A DNA stretch of 64,000 bases. Source: Mytilus edulis (Eukaryota > Mollusca > Bivalvia > Mytilida > Mytilidae). The notes beneath the pieces are model-generated. The model saw only the letters and a program-made list of their open reading frames with translations. It was not told where the DNA came from and searched no databases. The DNA lies in NCBI RefSeq assembly GCF_963676685.1, contig NC_092354.1:28118193-28182192 (forward strand), read 5' to 3'. The position numbers and the translations under genes were made by a program. Positions 1 to 10,295 of this stretch are shown here, piece by piece (positions within the stretch are counted from its first letter, which is position 1; each line of letters begins with the position of its first letter).

Positions 1-360
1 GCATAAAATATGTTTGTAGCTACAACTATACAACTAAATAAAGATGGATTAAAATTCAACACATTTATTGATGTTCGATTAATTGAATGAATTCTATACA
101 TTTATTTGTACGATTACAAGATAATAATGGTTTTGATTTCTCTTGTAGACTCTTGTATTATTTTTCACCGGTCACTCGTTTTTTATGACTTTAAGGATAA
201 TGTACCCTGGATTCAATGCTAAACATATGGAAAATTGACAGAAAATCCACCGCCTTTATCCCTCTACTCTTATATATGGTAATTTGATGACCGATAGGTA
301 TATGATTATTGCATTCATGTTCAATAGATATAGAAATATGTGGTATTAGTGCCAATCAAT

Positions 361-646
361 TTTTAGCTCACCTGGCCCAAAGGGCCAAGTGAGCTTTGCT
401 CATCACTTTGCGTCCGGCGTCTGTCGTCGTCCGTCGTCGTCCTGCGTCCGGCGTTAACTTTTACAAAAATCTTCTCCTCTGAAACTACTAGGCCAAATTA
501 AACCAAACTTGGCCACAATCATCATTGGGGTATCTAGTTTAAAAATTTTGTCCGGTGACCCGGTCAACCAACCAAGACGGCCGCCATGGCTAAAAATAGG
601 ACATAGGGGTAAAATGCAGTTTTTGGCTTATAACTCAAAAACCAAA
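361..646 (+). repeat. TTTTAGCTCACCTG element, 3'-truncated copy
   Basis: It opens with the 5' hairpin of this family (CTCACCTGGCCC, then AAA, then GGGCCAAGTGAG). A G+C-rich CGTCCGTCGTCGTC stretch follows, then the body that begins TCTTCTCCTCTGAAACTAC. It matches the copies at 21.9, 34.3 and 36.9 kb in this window but stops after the words AACTCAAAAACCAAA, so the 3' end (GGTGAGCGA...GAGCCTCTAG) is missing. The small open frame inside it is part of the repeat, not a gene. Confidence 0.8.
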
Positions 647-917
647 AGTGGCTGTAATTGTCACACAAAGTGTTTTGCTTCATTTCTAATTGTTAATATC
701 ATAAGCGATCTTAGACTCGTAAATTACAAAGCCCTTTTTACCCCCTTCCTGCTAATATCGAAAAAATAATAAATTGTATGCGAAACGTCCTATAGATATG
801 TATGTTACTATTGGAACACAAACCAAAGTAAATTAACACAAAAAAAATGCCGACCTTAATCCTTGAAATATCACGCTTATGTGAGAATTAGTGTAAAAGG
901 ATCAGAAGTTAAATGGT

Positions 918-1166
918 AGTTCTTCTGAAAAATGTATGTGATATACATCAAATAACAAAAATATTACATAGTGACTGGATTGCTACTATACAGATCACAT
1001 CAAAAATATTTTATGATATAAAGTTCTTTGTTTGCGGGTTGCAATGAGAGTAGACATGTAAGATACATGGGATTCAAGATGTTCACGATCAAATTAAACT
1101 ACAGGCAATAGCCAATTATTATATTGTAATTGAAGGCATTAGTAAGAAACGATTTTTAAATGAAAG
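918..1166 (+). repeat. Direct repeat A, left copy
   Basis: A stretch of about 245 bp running from GAAAAATGTATGTGATATACAT to CGATTTTTAAATGAAAG. It recurs in the same orientation at 2034-2265 with scattered substitutions and small indels. The reverse transcriptase fragment starts exactly where this copy ends. Confidence 0.75.
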
Positions 1167-1678
1167 ATAGGAAGTTAGCAATATCCTTTAACTCTACTTT
1201 CCGCTATATAGATGACGTTCTTTCACTAAACAATTCAAAATTTGGTGACTATGTGGATCGCATCTATCCCATCGAATTGGAGATAAAGGATACTACAGAT
1301 ACAGTTAAGTCGGCTTCATATCTTGACTTACATCTAGAAATTGACAATGAGGGTCGGTTGAAGACAAAACTTTACGACAAAAGAGATGATTTCAGCTTTC
1401 CAATTGTGAACTTTCCATTTCTAAGTAGCAACATTCCAGCAGCACCTGCATACGGGGTATATATCTCCCAATTAATACGATATTCCCGTGCTTGCATTTC
1501 CTATCATGATTTTCTTGATAGAGGGTTACTGCTCACAAGGAAGCTATTAAACCAAGAGTTCCAAATGGTGAAGTTGAAATCATCCCTTCGTAAATTTTAC
1601 GGACGCCATCACGAGTTGGTTGACCGTTATGGAATAAACGTTTCACAAATGATATCGGATATGTTCCTTACGTCGTAA
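1160..1678 (+). pseudogene. Reverse transcriptase fragment, Penelope-like type
   Basis: An open frame of about 172 codons. It carries the RT catalytic box C (RYIDDVLSL, residues 16-24), then a SYLDLHLEID block with a GRLKTKLYDKRDDF strand (about residues 53-78), then an RT thumb-like segment (GVYISQLIRYSRAC). The order YxDD, FLDxxI, GxLxTxxYxK, xxxYxQLxRxxRxC is the pattern I associate with Penelope-like elements; the subclass is inferred. The upstream RT fingers, any GIY-YIG nuclease and a genuine start are absent. The apparent ATG at 1160 lies in the preceding direct repeat, so the coding part begins near 1167. This is a 5'-truncated, non-autonomous fragment. A second truncated copy at 62.7 kb encodes nearly the same C terminus. 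Confidence 0.75.
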
Positions 1679-1988
1679 CTACAATCCCCTTCCCTTTCAT
1701 GAATTTGACCTACCGAATTAGACTATTTACCGGATTTGTAATCACATAAGCAACACGACGGGTGCCGCATGTGGAGCAGGATCTGCTTACCCTTCCGGAG
1801 CACCTGGGATCACCCCTAGTTTTTGGTGGGGTTCGTGTTGTTTATTCTTTAGTTTTCTATGTTGTGTCATGTGTACTATTGTTTTTCTGTTTGTCTTTTT
1901 CATTTTTAGCCATGGCGTTGTCAGTTTGTTTTAGATTTGCGAGTTTGACTGTCCCTTTGGTGTCTTTCGTCCCTCTTTTAAATAAAAG
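1679..1988 (+). repeat. 3' untranslated tail of the reverse transcriptase element
   Basis: This follows the RT stop codon directly and is colinear with 62829-63134, which also follows an RT C terminus. It therefore belongs to the retroelement and not to a separate gene. Related tails without RT are at 4985-5235 (plus strand) and 38870-39241 (minus strand). The open frame read here at 1762-2052 is a property of the repeat. Confidence 0.7.
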
Positions 1989-2033
1989 TTACCAAAAAAA
2001 TAATTTGTTCGTCACCGAATCTCCTTATACTTC

Positions 2034-2265
2034 CTACGAAAAATGTATGTGATATACATTAAATTACAAAAATATTACATAGCAACTGAATTGCTACTAT
2101 ACAGATCACATCAAAAATAGTTTAGGTCTTTGTTTGCGGGTTGAAATGGGAGTAGAAATGTATGAAACATGGGATTCAAGATATTCACGATCAAATTCAA
2201 CTGCAGCCAATAGCCAATTATCATAATGTAAAAGAAAGCATTAGTCGGAAACGATTTTGAATGAA
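2034..2265 (+). repeat. Direct repeat A, right copy
   Basis: Second copy of the 918-1166 repeat. A stretch of about 42 bp (ACCAAAnAAATAA...TTCGTCACCGAATCTC) occurs just before it (1989-2030) and again just after it (2266-2309). This suggests tandem or nested retroelement copies, or a segment inserted with duplication of its target. Confidence 0.7.
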
Positions 2266-2309
2266 AGCTACCAAAGAAATAAATATGTTCGTCACCGAAT
2301 CTCCTTATA

Positions 2310-2580
2310 TGGACTTTCGCTTGGTCTTTGTTTGATCTTGCTAGACTTTATGAATGTAGTGTTCTGTAAAGTGAGAGGTTTAGCTAGCTATAAAACTAGG
2401 TTCAATCCACCATTTTTTACATTAGAAAATGCCTGTACCAAGTTTAGAATATGACAGTTATTATACATTTGTTTGATGTGTTTTGACTTTTGATTTTGCC
2501 TTTCGATTTTGGATTTTCCTTTTTGAATTTTCCTCGGAGTTCAGTATTTTTGTATTTTTACTTTTTAACATTTGAAGTGG
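2310..2580 (+). repeat. Retroelement 3' tail, second subfamily
   Basis: The text around GTGAGAGGTTTAGCTAGC and AAAACTAGGTTCAATCCACC matches the region 63440-63540 in this window in the same orientation. It then runs into a T-rich stretch with TTTTGAATTTTCCTCGGAG. It looks like the 3' UTR of a Penelope-like relative without its coding part. Confidence 0.55.
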
Positions 2581-2885
2581 ATTTAATTTAATCACCATTG
2601 TTACAACATCTCGTAATGGTTTCGCAAGTACTATTGATGAAATGCAGATGAACATCAAAGTTATTTTCTGTTAGCATTCTCTTCAAGCAGAACACTTTTT
2701 CTAAAGGTAAACTCCCGAACATACCAAACACTGATTAATTGTATTATACTATTTTACCAAATGAAAATGCAGGTGACAATAATACAAGAGTACATATAAG
2801 CAGTAAATGATCAATATCTTCATTTTCACGATGGTGTTTCAATGCGATGTTTGTAACATAACCCTTTCAAGACGATCCGACCTAA

Positions 2886-3152
2886 ATAGACAAATTATCC
2901 GTTCATGGATCTAGTTGCTTCTCCTGTGCTAAATTTGACAAAACTTTTAAAAGAAAGGATGCTTTCCTACGACACCAGAACACCTGTTCATTAAAATGTA
3001 AATATTGTGAAACAAACTTTCAAAATAAAACAGACTTAGTCCTGCATGAACAATGTCAACACCCGGGTAAAACAATTATATGTAACAATTGTGGAAAAAA
3101 ATATTCAATGAGAAGAGATTTAAGCAAACACCAACAGACATGTTCTGAAATG
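2886..3152 (+). CDS. Zinc-finger exon with three C2H2/C2HC-type fingers, splice donor at the end
   Basis: An 89-codon open stretch without an initiator Met. It begins after a TAA at 2883-2885 and ends at GAAATG followed by GTAGGT, a good splice donor. It encodes three consecutive fingers. Finger 1 is CAKFDKTFKRKDAFLRHQNTC, where Phe stands in the second Cys position. Finger 2 is CKYCETNFQNKTDLVLHEQC. Finger 3 is CNNCGKKYSMRRDLSKHQQTC. The spacing is C-x2-C, 12 residues, H-x3/4-C, so the final ligand is Cys (C2HC form). The role is probably DNA or RNA binding. Similar small finger exons occur in mollusc transposon-encoded proteins, but whether this is a host exon or a mobile-element remnant cannot be told. 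No partner exon was found nearby. The missing Cys in finger 1 suggests decay. Confidence 0.6.
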
Positions 3153-4309
3153 GTAGGTGTGTTTTACTCATTGAATCAAAACAGAACCGTGCAAAAGTAT
3201 TGTCAAAATATCCAGATTAATTTAATCATATCATTTTTAAAACGATGTTACATATTAACTGATTTGTCAAGATAATAGAAATCTTTATTGTGAACAAACA
3301 TGTTTCACTTTTTTTAAATTATAAACTTTGAACATTTATTTACGGAGAACCAAAGTTTTCCATTAGGAAATAAAAAAATATATTAATATTTAACGTTTTT
3401 TAGGTATCAAGTTTGAGAATGCACAAACATTTATTTATCGTCAATTATGAATCAATAACTGAAATTTTCTGAAAGAAAATAATTATATACCGCTTTTACT
3501 TTTTGGATTATAAATTTTGATTTAGTTTCAATATAAAATATAAATAAAGTATCCGCAAGAAATTAAACTGAAACAAAAATCATATGTAGTTTTAACGCAT
3601 TTATTTATAAAGTAAGGCAAGGGGGTGCAATCAAATTAGCCAATATCATGTTTCTAAATTTATCCTGACGAATAATACACTAAAATTGTATAAATTAAAG
3701 TTAAAGTTTTTTTAGTAATTATTTTTAGAGTGTGCAAATATTTCTCTTCCGCCAATAAATGGAAAGTAAATAAATAAAGTTTTCCGTGAGAATTAAATTG
3801 AATCAGAAATCATGTATATTTTTAACGCCTTTACAATTCAGTAATATTGCGCATTTATGTCGGGAATTTTATATCAATGAAATGTTTCTAAACAAATTTT
3901 CCTGATGATTAATATCTTATATACCAAAGTAAAACGTTTTCGATTAAATGGTAAATTTTGAGCGTGTGCAATAATAAATAATCAAAAGTATTCCGTTGAG
4001 ACATTACATTGCCTCAGGATTTTTGTAAATTTAAGAGAAAGATGAAATTGTAAATTCAGAGCGTATGAAAAAAGTTTTCGCTGTGCAAAGAATTGAAGTA
4101 TTTCTCAATTGAAAATAAAATAAAATTAGCATTAAAAAAGACAATATTCCGAGTGAATACATATTGCACAAATCTGTAATGATACAATATAAATCAAACC
4201 TTGAAAGCTTATTATCCCCAGTAACGGTAAAATTGCATACATTAGAGTAAGAAAATCCACAATATTCTGATGAAAAGCATAAAAAAACTGTGAACACTTT
4301 ACACTTTTA
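3153..4309. other. AT-rich non-coding stretch
   Basis: No credible coding potential. Several paragraphs resemble one another loosely: TATAAATTTTGA, TTTAACGCnTTTA, GCGTGTGCAAATATTT and TCCGTGAGAATTAAATTGAATCAGAAATCATGTA recur around 3420, 3540, 3730, 3790 and 3960. This is consistent with an old, degenerate tandem repeat. Confidence 0.45.
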
Positions 4310-4468
4310 TTATTTAATTTTTTTTGGAGGGAGGGGCCTGAGGTATACAACCTCAGGCCTAATATAGGTCTTTGTTTTGATGGCTTCTTTCATATCAGCC
4401 ATCTCCCTCTTGAGCGGAAATATTGCGCTCCAGAGCACCTCTACCTCTGGGTTCATCCATTCTACAGT
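4310..4468 (-). CDS. Candidate 3'-terminal exon, unknown protein
   Basis: On the minus strand a strong acceptor (a T-run, then GCAG, at 4480-4469) is followed by 52 codons ending in TAA at 4310. The peptide begins TVEWMNPEVEVLWSAIFPLK, has an Arg/Lys/Glu-rich middle (REMADMKEAIKTKTY) and ends PPKKIK. Codon use and the even mix of charged and hydrophobic residues look coding, and the first half could form an amphipathic helix. I do not recognise the family. A perfect stem-loop (GGCCTGAGGT, 5-nt loop, ACCTCAGGCC) lies within it, so part may be repeat-derived. The zinc-finger exon upstream is on the opposite strand and cannot be its partner. Confidence 0.35.
   Translation of the reverse strand, partial: TVEWMNPEVEVLWSAIFPLKREMADMKEAIKTKTYIRPEVVYLRPLPPKKIK
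4335..4359. other. Perfect 10-bp stem-loop
   Basis: GGCCTGAGGT and ACCTCAGGCC are separated by 5 bases. The stem is G+C-rich within an AT-rich context. It overlaps the candidate exon on the minus strand. Confidence 0.6.
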
Positions 4469-4984
4469 CTGCAAAAAAAAAATCATTATTGAGTATACGA
4501 TTTTAAGATAAAACGTTTTAATTTAAATGAAATGAAGTAATAAAAATGAAACATGATCCAAATTACGCATGTAAATGGAACAACGCTTTTTTTTTATCGT
4601 TCTTCAAGTCAAACTCATTTATACGTCGTGTATCAATTGTCTCGCATTTGTATGTCTGATACGTTTACTACATATTTAAAATTATTTTATGACTATGTGT
4701 ACATCTTATTTCTCTGTTTCTTCTCTCTGTGAAAATACCTGTCACCTTCCTTCAAAATTGGCAGGTCATACTCGGAAACAACAATCTAATAATAAAGTTG
4801 AAAATTATAATTTTAAATACATTTTACAAAATTGTCTCACTGTCTCAAAACACATTAGCATGTACGGAAGTGTTTCCATAGACGCATTCAGATCTTCAAT
4901 TTTCGTAAGGTAATTCTGCAAAATGATGCATTTTTCACCTTTCAACAATATACAATATTGTAAAAACTCCCTTTCTTGCGTCTT

Positions 4985-5235
4985 GCAAAGGACGAATTAA
5001 CGACGGACGGGTGCCATGCACATGTGTAGCAGGATCTGCTCACCCTTCCAGAGCACCTGAGATCACCCCAAGTTTTGGGTTGGGTTCGTGTTTCTCAGTC
5101 TTTAGTTTTCTATGTTGTGTTTTGTGTACTGTTGTTTGTCTGATTCATTTTTGGCATGGCTATGTCAGTTTATTTTTTGCTTATGAGTTTGAATGTCCTG
5201 TTGGTATCTTTCGTCCCTCCTTTTTAAGGCCCTTT
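4985..5235 (+). repeat. Retroelement 3' tail, RT-less copy
   Basis: Diverged copy of the tail at 1679-1988. Shared words include GCAGGATCTGCT, CACCCTTCC, GAGCACCTGAGATCACCCC, GGGTTCGTGTT and TTTCGTCCCTC. No reverse transcriptase frame precedes it. Confidence 0.65.
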
Positions 5236-5415
5236 GTACACTATTTTTACTATTTGTCATCACATTTTGCATTACACACTTTTAAAATCAATGTGGAACA
5301 ATTGTTTAAAAGTATCTGCATGAAGTCGGAGGTTGTTGCCCGTTGGTGACTGGACATCATTTTGATTTTGTCTATCATGTTTGCTTTTAGTTTGTTGTTT
5401 TGCTATTTGGTTTTT

Positions 5416-5446
5416 GGGGAAAGACGGCTTCAAGCCGTCAATCCCC
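5416..5446. other. Imperfect 31-bp palindrome
   Basis: GGGGA and TCCCC enclose GACGGCTT-C-AAGCCGTC. It would fold into a near-perfect hairpin in DNA or RNA. It could be a terminator-like or repeat-end structure; no function is assigned. Confidence 0.5.
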
Positions 5447-5482
5447 TATGGGGTTGACCAGAGTGACATTCCCTCACATCAT

Positions 5483-5965
5483 TCATTTTGTTTTTATACA
5501 TTTTATAGTGTGGAAAACCCCCCAACAAATCTTACTTAGATTGAAGAGAAGGAGACCCAGAAATGAATAGTTTGACTTTAAGCACTTTTTTTTACGCATT
5601 TCCCTTCTGTTTCTCACGAAGTTATCGTATCTTGAACTCTCCTTTACACTATTTACGTTTATTTTACAATCCGGAAAAATTAGTATGACGAGATATTCTA
5701 AATATATCCAACCTTCATTGTATTTTATAGTGACGTCATTCTTGGAAGAAGCAGGGATATCCTTCACCAGTTCACTGGTTAATTAAATCATTCTTAGAGA
5801 TCGAGCACTAATTACAAATTTGTATTAGTTAAATCTAAACATGATATTGTTTACTGTAGATGATTTAAACATCAACATACAATACTTTAATTTGTAGGTC
5901 AACAACTTTCAAAATAAACAAAGATCGTGGGGTTACATGAGACAGGGGAAAGAAACGATTTTATT
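5483..5965. other. Unassigned non-coding stretch
   Basis: The 94-residue minus-strand frame here has no recognisable motif and AT-driven composition. Nothing else was seen. Confidence 0.3.
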
Positions 5966-5973
5966 ACTTTTTT

Positions 5974-6104
5974 CGGGTCTCACTAATCAAAGACAAGAAG
6001 CGTCAAAAAGCGACAAGAAGCGTCAAGAAGACTATTTAGCGACAAGAAAAAATTATTGTTGCTTCTTGTCGCTAAAATTCTTTTTGTCGCTAATTAGTGA
6101 GACC
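5974..6104. mobile_element. 131-bp MITE with GGTCTCACTAAT termini
   Basis: GGTCTCACTAAT at 5976-5987 is matched by its exact inverse ATTAGTGAGACC at 6093-6104. Inside, the motif GCGACAAGAA / GCGTCAAGAA is repeated on both strands, so the element folds on itself. ACTTTTTT is present immediately outside both ends (5966-5973 and 6105-6112). That fits an 8-bp target-site duplication of the hAT type, although a T-run is weak evidence. There is no coding capacity, so it must be mobilised in trans. Confidence 0.65.
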
Positions 6105-6399
6105 ACTTTTTTTCTGTAAAAATTCTGAGAATCTTCCTCCAATTCAGGAGCACCTCAATTGATGAGTAATTATCCCCTAAAATAAAGGTTAATGTATTTA
6201 AACCTTTCAAATGTGACATTTCATTGGATTAGTAGTCTTCTATTAAAACTAAATTTTTGTGTACCTACATAATCATTGTAATGGTAAAAAAAAAAATAAT
6301 AAAAATTTGTATTTTGTAGTTTACACATATATATTATTTACAAATATTTCAAAATTAAGATTTGGAAACAAGCTTCACACAGTTTACATCACTCATATT

Positions 6400-6441
6400 G
6401 TTTTTTTTTTATTATTATTATTGTTATTATTATTATTGTTT
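6400..6441. repeat. (ATT)n microsatellite
   Basis: A T-run followed by interrupted TTATTATTATTGTTATT units. It creates the spurious Tyr-rich frames read across it. Confidence 0.8.
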
Positions 6442-6845
6442 CCCTGTGATGAGAGTTGTAACTCGGAATTTTAACAATGGATATTTAAAACTGAATAGAT
6501 TTTTCAGTCCACACTTTCTTAAGAAAAAACTTAAAAGTCCAAGAGTACTGTCACAAAAAATGGAAAATGGCCCTAGCCTGCAGTTCAGTGGTACACAATC
6601 AAGATTTCAAAAAATATTGTAGTTGTTGTGAAATGACAGAATTCTGTTGAGTTTTAGATAATTAGCTATCAACTTTTATCAAATGTTTAGATTTAGAAGA
6701 TGCAGATCTCTTCCTTTGGTCCAAATTGAATCCTAAACTAAGGAAATGAAACTACATAAACCACAATTGATTTCAATATTGTCAACCTTTCTACATGTTC
6801 TAGCTGTTCTCTTTTTCATTCTTCATATGAAAACTATCAAAAGAT

Positions 6846-6865
6846 ACCCCCCCCCCCCCCCCCCT
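6846..6865. repeat. Poly-C tract
   Basis: About 20 consecutive C. Similar runs occur at 26770, 54400-54450 and 54660. They are prone to sequencing length error. Confidence 0.8.
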
Positions 6866-7196
6866 TTCCAAAAACATAATTAAATAGAAACAAGGGCCGT
6901 TTTTCCCCTCAGAGCTAGTCAGCTCTTTGATTAATTTCCGTTACGGTATGCCTGGGATTAAAGGTACTTTTTTCTAGTAACTATATATTAGTCAGTTTAT
7001 ATATAACGTCTAAGTAACAATATAAAAACGCAAACAATATTAGACTTCTAATTTTGCGGAGCATTTTTTTTTCTTCCCTTGGCGGGATTCGAACTGGTTC
7101 AGACGTACTTATAGTATAACGATATGCCTGATTAAAGTTTGGTACTTTTTTCTATGAACTATATATATTTTCAGTTTACATCTTAATCTTTACAAG

Positions 7197-7517
7197 TCAA
7201 TTGTCTAATAACCTGTGTATATCAGTCTTCATGGCAAGTGCAGACGAAAAAGTGTTAAACAGGAAAGGACACATTGCTTGAGTTTCTAAGATAATAATAT
7301 TTTTCCATGAGAATTCTTTGATGTTTTTGGAATTGAACGGACGTCCCAGTTCAAATGACTGTCGCCTCATAAAGAGCTGTTTTATTTCTTTCTTTATCTC
7401 AACCCCCATAAACTTCATTAGACATGAACTTGCTGCGTCAAATCTTCTCAATAAGCACCTAAAAGCCTGTCTGTACTGATAATTTTTAAAGTAAATCAGC
7501 TCGTCTATTTCTGCCAT
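7197..7517 (-). pseudogene. Fragment of a transposon-type protein, family not named
   Basis: An open frame of 106 codons. It contains charged helical segments (EIKKEIKQLFMRR, about residues 40-52) and a conserved-looking block FSWKNIIILETQAMCPFLFN (residues 69-88), followed by TFSSALAMKTD. The CP[FLT]L block after a Trp-Asn segment is a pattern I associate with a poorly characterised protein family abundant in mollusc and cnidarian repeats, possibly a transposase accessory; I cannot name it. It lies downstream, on the same strand, of the decayed exon at 7790-8050 and the recombinase remnant at 8690-9147. All three may derive from one element. It has no paired exon and no clear splice donor, so it is treated as a remnant. 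Confidence 0.4.
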
Positions 7518-7600
7518 CTGCTTTTCCGCCAGGGTTTTTTCAGCTGAAGGAACAAAGGTGCCAGGAATTATACCCCTTTGTCCTTGTTAATGTGTAGCTG

Positions 7601-7647
7601 CTGGCATCCCCCTTGTCGTTCAGTAACCTTCGTCCGGGGGATGCCAG
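7601..7647. other. 12-bp inverted repeat CTGGCATCCCCC / GGGGGATGCCAG
   Basis: Perfect 12-bp arms separated by a 23-bp loop, G+C-rich. It lies between two coding remnants of the left flank of the satellite array. It could be a recombinase or transposase site or a transcript hairpin. Confidence 0.6.
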
Positions 7648-7789
7648 ATGACAGAGGTCTGCAGTTTTCAAAACGATTCAATAAAAAACCTGAACCATCG
7701 TACTTAATTTTTTATGTAGTCCGCTCGTACACTACGTAGAGAACCTCAACAGGCTCATAGGGCTGTTCTATTACTATAGTAACTGTTTG

Positions 7790-8050
7790 TTTTTAAATTT
7801 TTTCAATTTATTCATTATTCTGCTTTTGGCCATTCTTTTAGCCTGAACTCTATTGTTCAAAATCTGTGCTGCTGTTAATTTGCCTGCTTTTAATTGTCCT
7901 GGTTTCGGTTTGGCATACTAGTAATAAGGTTTATTTTTCTCACTTTTATCTAAATCTACATCTACATGTCCATTGTCATCTTCACTACCATTATTCACAT
8001 CATCCTTTACTTCTCCTCCCTCACTCCGCTGTTGGTTGTATCTGAAAATG
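7790..8050 (-). pseudogene. Decayed acidic-then-basic exon, left copy
   Basis: On the minus strand, TTTTCAG (acceptor) is followed by a frame encoding an acidic stretch with GSEDDNGHVDVDLDKSEKN, then a TAG stop, then KPKPGQLKAGKLTAAQILN and VQAKRMAKSRIMNKL. The same exon, on the plus strand and with different stops and frameshifts, lies at 20590-20886 on the far side of the satellite array. The two copies share the acceptor, the SEGG start, SEKN(K/E)PY, the K(A)G(K/R) segment and VQAKRMA-SRIMN. Conservation at the protein level despite independent stops shows it was once a real protein. The acid-to-basic order suggests nucleic-acid or chromatin binding; the family is unknown. Confidence 0.6.
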
Positions 8051-8689
8051 TAAATCATATTGATAATTATTGCAATTCTTTAAACCATGGCAATTCATCA
8101 TGTTTTTCTAATGCAAATAAACATCTTTAACAAATTTATGTTTTATTTATGTATTTATGTTTTCACACATGTCTCAGATTAAAAAGCAGATTTATGGTCA
8201 TGCCATTCCTTCTTTTTTATTTCCCATATTTCCCATATTTTATGATGATTACTAGTATATGAGACTGCAAATTATGGTTGAATCTTATATTTTTAAAGTT
8301 AACAGTTCTGTTCCTAACTTCCTACACAAATTGGATATTGTGAATATTGAAACGATTGAACCATTGGGATTACAAGAAATTCCTATGACAAAGTCTCTAT
8401 GGTGACCGTGAAATAACTGTGTGTCAGCCGTTGATTCAATAAGAAAAATAGGAAACCACATGTATGACATGTATGTCAAGATCTAGTATGACACGTGTTT
8501 TTTTTTCAAATGTACAATTTGTCATTGTTTAAAGTAGTGTAAAACTGTTAAACCTGTGTATTATATATTGCAATTATGATTTGAAAGATTGTCATAAACA
8601 GAATATCAACTAATAACCAGAGTCAGAATCACTGAAGGTTAAGGGAAGATTTTTTTTTAATTTCTTTTGTGGAGCCTGTTCTGGAAGAG

Positions 8690-9147
8690 AATCAGTTTCT
8701 TGTTCATGTTGTTGCCTTTTTATTATTTCCAGAGTAACTAAAAAAGTTAAATGTTCCACCATGGATATAGTTGTTTCCTTGACAGTAAGAGAACATTATA
8801 TTATCCGAGGTCATCTGAGTGGATACTGGTGAAATTGTTTGACTGCAAGATGGGCGTGATACTGTGCTACAATTGCATTTTCATGAGTTGTATGTAGTGC
8901 TGGCCTATATTGAGTTTTCCAGTAGTATCATTCAGAACATCTGAAATCTGCCTTTGTTGGCCCTCATTTAGCCTGGAGTAACTGTTGTTCACATTTTTAT
9001 GGCCACTTATTTGCATTATTTGTGCATTTTCAACATCTTTGTCTTGTAGTGTTTGAATAAGATGTTTTCTGGCACTATGATTTGTTATCTTTCTTCCACC
9101 AAAGATTGTTGGACAAGCATTCACCAGTTTTGAAGTTAGTCTATATA
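8690..9147 (-). pseudogene. C-terminal part of a tyrosine recombinase (Crypton/DUF3504-like)
   Basis: The minus-strand frame contains KITNHSARKHLIQTL and then QIMQISGHKNVNNSYSRL. These match the catalytic H-x-x-R box and the later H...Tyr-containing box of tyrosine recombinases, with SGHK before the nucleophile region. The frame stops at 8867, but a second frame downstream (to about 8690) continues with coding-like text including NNYIHGGTFNF. This implies a frameshift near the C terminus. The upstream half, including the first catalytic Arg, is missing because the satellite array begins at about 9182. The apparent start at 9124 is a GTG in mid-domain, not a real start. The assignment to eukaryotic Crypton-type or domesticated DUF3504 recombinases is from motif resemblance. 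Confidence 0.65.
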
Positions 9148-10295
9148 TATAGTATTAATTTCCATTGGTGACTCTTTAAACCAATACATGTTAGAAAGTA
9201 TTTCGGTCAAATGACCGATTTAAGGTAACATCAAATACAATTATCAATACATATTAGAAGGTTGTCTTGGTCAAATGACCGATTTAATGTAACATCAATT
9301 ACAATTATCAAACAAATGTTCAAATTTACAGTAAAATGTCGAAAAGTTATAAATACCTACAGCAGGTTTGCTGTTGTATTATTTACAATTAACCTATAAA
9401 TATGGTCAATTGAAGGTAACATCTGAATGACTTATTCAAAAAGTGGTCAAAGTTACTAAAAAAAGTATTATAATTCTATAATGAAGGTTTGGTTTGTTCA
9501 AATTGACTTCAAATGCATTTGTCAATACATGTAAGAAAGTATTTCGGTCAAATGACCGATTTAAGGTAACATCAAATACAATTAACACTACATATTAAAA
9601 CGTTGTCTTGGTCAAATGACGGATTTCAGGTAACATCAAATACAATTATCAAAAAAATGGTAAAATTTACAGTAAAATGTCGAAAAGTTATCAATATGCC
9701 TATAACAGGGTTGCTATTGTATTATTTACAATTATCCTATAAATATGGTCAATTGAAGGTAACATCTGAATGAATTATTCCAAAAGTGGTCAAATTTACT
9801 AAAAAAAGCATCATAATTCTATAATGAAGGTTTGGTTTGTTCAAATTGACTTCAAATGCATTTGTCAATACATATTAGAAAGTATTTCGGTCAAATGACC
9901 GATTTAAGGTAACATCAAATTCAATTATCAATACATATTAGAAAGTTGTCTTGGTCAAATGAACGATTTAAGGTAACATCAAATACAATTATCAATACAT
10001 ATTAGAAAGTTGTCTTGGTCAAATGACCGATTTAATGTAACATCAAATACAATTATAAAAAAAAAATGGTCAAATTTACAGTAAAATGTCGAAAAGTTAT
10101 AAATATACCTACAACAGGTTTGCTATTGTATTATTTACAATTATCCTATAAATCTAGTCAGTTAAAGGAAACATCTGAATGGATTATCCAAAAAGTGGTA
10201 AAATTTACTAAAAAAAGAATTATAATTCTATAATGAAGGTTTGGTTGGTCAAAATTGACTTTAAATTCATTTGTCAATACATATTAGTAAATATC

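Noticed and set aside
509..769. Short frame (MATIIIGVSSLK...) conserved at 34420 and 37516
   Set aside because: It lies in three copies of the TTTTAGCTCACC element. The frame stays open because the copies are similar, and the full-length copy at 21.9 kb does not keep it.
1762..2052. Hydrophobic 96-residue frame resembling a membrane protein, also at 62923
   Set aside because: T-rich 3' tail of a retroelement; hydrophobicity follows from TTT/GTT codons.
6259..6622. Tyr- and Phe-rich frames near 6.4 kb
   Set aside because: Product of an ATT microsatellite and T-runs.
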